From: CAJBLF01 sp964430205 | Lineage (GTDB): Bacteria; Patescibacteriota; Gracilibacteria; Absconditabacterales; Absconditicoccaceae | Direction: 5' to 3' | Assembly (NCBI GenBank): GCA_964430205.1 | Contig: CAYSER010000028.1 | Span: 1-10,980 of the forward strand | DNA: 10,980 bases | In this document: piece after piece, positions 7,700-10,980 of the stretch | Position numbering within the stretch: the stretch's first letter is position 1 | Layout: each line of letters starts with the position of its first letter | Made by a program: the position numbers and the translations under genes | Notes under the pieces: generated by a model | What the model was told of the DNA's origin: nothing | What the model saw: only the letters and a program-made list of their open reading frames with translations | The model's database searches: none

Positions 7700-10600
7700 T
7701 AGGTGATCTTGGATATGAATTTAAAGATGTTCTTGATGAATATGCCGACTTCATCAGCTGATTTCAAAAGATTCTTAGCGTGGATATCGTCTATCGTCTT
7801 GATCAATGATTCTGAGATCTCCGCTCAGGCGTCTTTGGATGATCTCAATTGTCTAGCCAGACCAGCTAAATCCGTTACTCACTTTTCAATCTTCCCTATC
7901 TCGCCACCTATTGCAGCTATCTTCTTGAGTTCAAACATCTCTACGATATGGTAGGATTTGAATTCCAATTTACGCAAAGCATTGAATGCCTCTACCTCAT
8001 CAACGGTGAAGGCCGTTATTTTCTTCTGGAATTGCTCTATGCCTTCTACTTGTTTCATATAATATTTACCTGTCATGCTCGTAACATCCAGATTAAGGTT
8101 CTTGATTGTCGTCCTCAGCTCCTTGATATCATCATCCAAAAGTTTATATACGGCCTTCTGTTCCGGAGTTAGATTCTTGATCACATCTACCGCTGCTTCA
8201 GCTCATTTCTTCACCTCGTCGATCTTGGTTGCAACTTTGGCCGGATCGGAAAGTATCGAAATATCCTTGCCGATATCTTTTGCTAATTGATTGATCTGTT
8301 TCGGTGAGAGTCCAGTGACATCTATAGCATCGATATTCTTGGTTATGATATCTATATCATCAAGACCCTTCAATTCGGAATGATTGAGCAATGCCTTACA
8401 GAGTGTTTTTCTCTCTTTAGCGAGCGATTCGAATTTTGTGTCGTAGACCTTCAGTCTATCGGCTAATTTCCCTAAAGTCACATCACTATTCTTGCTTAGG
8501 ATTTTCCTGATGTTCTTATTATTCATATATCCTTCTAGCATCCTTATCTGCTGATTATTGAGTTTGATTTCCTTTTCGAGGAAATCACTGAAATATCCTG
8601 TCTGATTCCACTTGGTTTTTCTCTTGTTGAAGACATATCTTGCTTCATCAAAGCTCATGCTTCCTTTCTTGAAATCGTTGGTGAAATTATCATATCATGC
8701 CAATGTTTCACCATAGCTTGCTAACTTAAGGTATTTATTTCAGATACTGAACGGCATATTCATCTTTCTGGATGATGACCTCAACAATCGCTTGGTTGGT
8801 TTCGCAATCGTGCCAAACGTGAATTTTATCGCTCCCTTGGTCGCTCTTCTCACAATCTTGCTCTTGGACAGGACAAATGCCGATCACATCAATACCCATC
8901 ACGTAGGCGTACTGACGAGATATCGCATCCTTCATAAGAACCACGTACCCCATTCCCATGATCATTCATTTTCTTGTTGCGATTGCACTTCAAGCATTAC
9001 TTGCTGCAACAGCGAGAAGTATTCGTTTATCGTCGTCTCGAATTTTATTATATCGTTTTTCGTCAATGTCCTATTCTGTAATTTATTGTAGAAATCTTCG
9101 TTATTGAGCCTAAATCTTTTGACCTCATCACCGAATCATAATTTGTCTATGGCTTCTTCCAGATCATCAGCCTTGCTATTCCATAACTCATCAAGATTGA
9201 GGATTCAGAAACCATTGGCTATTCATTCCAAGATGTTCCTATGTAATATACCTTCCTTCAGATGATCTCAGAATTTCTTTGATACCGTACCCAATTCTGT
9301 CCTCAATGGTTCGTCCTTATTTATGTCTGAAGAATTCTTGGTTCTCTCGAATACGGTTTCATCGGAAATGATCTCTTTCCTTATGTCCTTGACCTCATCT
9401 ATAACAGCATCGGTCTCCTTTGACCTCTGGCTATCATAGATATTCATGCCTTCCAATGTATTAACCACGGAATTGGCAGGATCCTTGCTTACTATCTTCC
9501 TATCCAAGAAATCTCTCTTGATCCTTGCCTCTATCAAATCATCCTTCTGCTCATAATCATCGATCTGTTTATCAGTAGGATTGCTTATGCCATCTTTCTT
9601 TAACTGATCAACGATATATTGTCTTTTCAGCTGCTTTCTCTTATCATTGAGATATGCTCTCACCATAGTGTATTTCTGCATCAGATTGCCCAATTGCTCA
9701 TCTCTCGTAAGATCTTCGGTTTCTGCCCGTTTCTTGAAATCCTCATTAGGCTCTCAATCACTTCAGAAGAATGTCGATTTCAATCATTTTATGGCTCCAA
9801 CGAAAGGCATCAACAATTTCCCTACAACCTTACCTCCTACCGTTTCGACCAATCATCGTATTTTTCATCAGGCCCTTGCCCGTTTGTCGTTTATATCTCC
9901 ATTAGTATCCAGTATTTCTCCGACATTATCATAGGCATTATCCATGACTGCAGGAATAGCTCATTCTGGTATGCTTATCTCTTTCCCTTCTTCATTTTCT
10001 AACTTACCCAATATATCAGTATTGCCTATATTCTTCCGATATTCGTCAACGTTTGTTCAGAATTTATCATATTTAGGCTTCAATTCCTCAGGCACATTAT
10101 TTTTGTACCGCTCATTTATATCTTCTGGGTTCAGTTTTTCTCTCTTATCTCGATTGAAGAAATCCTTCAGATTCCACCTTCCTGTCGTAAATCCATGGAT
10201 CAGATAATATGCTCCCGTGCCTATTCCGGTCCGTTTGAAAAATTTCCCGAAACCAGATTCCCGGAATCCTTTCTTCTCTTTTTTCTCTTCGGCTTCCTTC
10301 TTCTCTTTCTTCTTGCTACCGAAAATCCGTTTCAATCATTTCCAAACCAATGCGACTGCTCCTATGCCTCATGCCACACGCAAGACGTTAGCTCACGTAT
10401 TATTCTTCCGCTCTTCTTTGCTAGTCACTCCATCCCGTTGCTTCTTGAACCGATTATCCTTTTTCTCAGGAGCTTGAGGTTGCGTTTCGGGTGCGGATAC
10501 CGTAGTTCCGACCGCCGGTATCTGAAGTGGTTGGTTGACGGTGACTTGAGCTTTGAGTGTTGCAAGATCTTTCTTGGAAACATCCAATGCGCTCAGCATC

Positions 10601-10869
10601 GATTCGTATTTATGTATCTCCTGTTCGAGTCTTTGTCTTTCCGCTTGAGAGGTTGCATCTGTTTTATCCTTGAGTGCATCTAGCTTCTTGGTTGCCTCAG
10701 CTTTTGCATTCTCGACTTGCTTTGCAACCGTTTCCGCCCTAAGCACAGCTTCTTCTGCCTTGGATTGCCTGAGCATTTCATCAGTCAGTTTTTTGACTTC
10801 TGCCAAATCCGTAGCGATTTGATTCACCTCTGTCTGAAGCGTTTCTACGGATTTCGTTTGATCTACCAT
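7699..10869 (-). CDS. Large coiled-coil protein, 1056 aa, function unknown
   Basis: First gene of the operon: 1057 codons from ATG (10867-10869) to TAA (7699-7701), with about two dozen TGAs read as glycine and no internal TAA or TAG on codon-by-codon reading. I do not recognise the family. Residues 1-105 are a strongly predicted coiled coil (heptad-like Leu/Val among Glu/Lys/Ala), followed by a Pro/Gln linker (about 110-140). A hydrophobic stretch (about 160-178, VLRVAGGIGAVALVWKGL) precedes a very lysine/glutamate-rich run (182-205) and a second mildly hydrophobic patch (TGIGTGAYYLIHGF). Further hydrophobic patches lie near 343-364 (VVGKLLMPFVGAI) and 650-667 (YLVSTPTGWVLMGSAFVL, after a tryptophan-rich GSWEWGTWFLG). 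The last 350 residues look like helical bundles. There is no signal peptide. AGG lies 9 bases upstream of the ATG. It is coupled to the next gene by a one-base overlap and probably works with it. Confidence 0.9.
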
Positions 10870-10911
10870 GGGTATGTACCTAATTATCTAAAGGTCGTAT
10901 ACTATGGAGAT

Positions 10912-10940
10912 ATTATACTTAGAATCTCTTTCTTTTACAA
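10912..10940 (-). promoter_or_regulatory. Promoter of the three-gene operon
   Basis: On the minus strand TTGTAA (10940-10935) and a perfect TATAAT (10917-10912) are separated by 17 bases. Transcription would begin near 10905, leaving a leader of about 36 bases before the ATG at 10869 that contains the AGG ribosome-binding site (10881-10879). The -35 box overlaps the end of the upstream terminator's T-run. Confidence 0.7.
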
Positions 10941-10970
10941 AAAAAGCTCCCCTATCCCTTCAGGAGAGCT
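10939..10970 (-). terminator. Intrinsic terminator of an off-window minus-strand gene
   Basis: Read on the minus strand, AGCTCTCC (10970-10963) pairs with GGGGAGCT (10952-10945), with one G-U pair, around a 10-base loop, followed by a run of seven T (10945-10939). It marks the 3' end of a gene beyond the right edge and shows that the operon below starts its own transcript. Confidence 0.8.
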
Positions 10971-10980
10971 TGACATATAT

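Noticed and set aside
8735..8965. Short minus-strand frame starting MIMGMGYVV
   Set aside because: It lies in a different frame inside the 1056-aa gene, which is continuous across this stretch once TGA is read as glycine.
2393..10869. Prophage tail module (tape measure plus tail lysin)
   Set aside because: Helical giants beside an M23 peptidase fit loosely, but no capsid, portal, terminase, tail-tube or baseplate gene is present and the unit is bounded by recA-lexA; not supportable from this window.

Overview
The window comes from a bacterium that reads TGA as glycine (translation table 25), as known from Gracilibacteria (BD1-5) and Absconditabacteria (SR1) of the candidate phyla radiation. 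The proof is internal. The recA frame is broken four times by in-frame TGA, and each falls on a glycine conserved in RecA (for example RMKI-G-VMFGNPE and LILG-G-GYPEG). The same substitution turns the rest of the minus strand into three long uninterrupted genes, one of them an M23 peptidase whose signature G (VGNT-G-LSKGDHLH) is also a TGA. All genuine stops here are TAA or TAG. A standard-code reading sees only fragments and would wrongly call recA a pseudogene. I cannot tell the two phyla apart from this window.

Layout. Bases 1-261 hold the 3' end of a plus-strand gene for a beta-rich, possibly surface-exposed protein. A symmetrical terminator and a second hairpin separate it from the convergent recA (minus, 391-1479). 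A 240-bp divergent spacer carries a good sigma70-type promoter and two TTGA-N5-TCAA dyads, and leads into a LexA-like repressor (plus, about 1720-2391). recA and lexA are head-to-head, so this looks like an SOS regulatory node in which LexA represses itself and perhaps recA.

The remaining 8.5 kb is one minus-strand operon read right to left. Its promoter (10912-10940) sits directly behind the terminator of an off-window gene. It transcribes a 1056-aa helical protein with a coiled-coil N-terminus (7699-10869), then a 1396-aa largely helical protein with a glycine-rich hydrophobic hairpin (3509-7699, joined to the first by a TAATG overlap), then a 363-aa M23 zinc metallopeptidase (2393-3484). 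The operon ends one base from the lexA stop.

None of the three operon proteins has a visible N-terminal signal peptide. Two are large, helix-rich and carry internal hydrophobic segments, and the third is a predicted peptidoglycan hydrolase. I do not recognise the two large proteins. The combination suggests an envelope-associated or cell-contact machine, but that is inference from architecture only.
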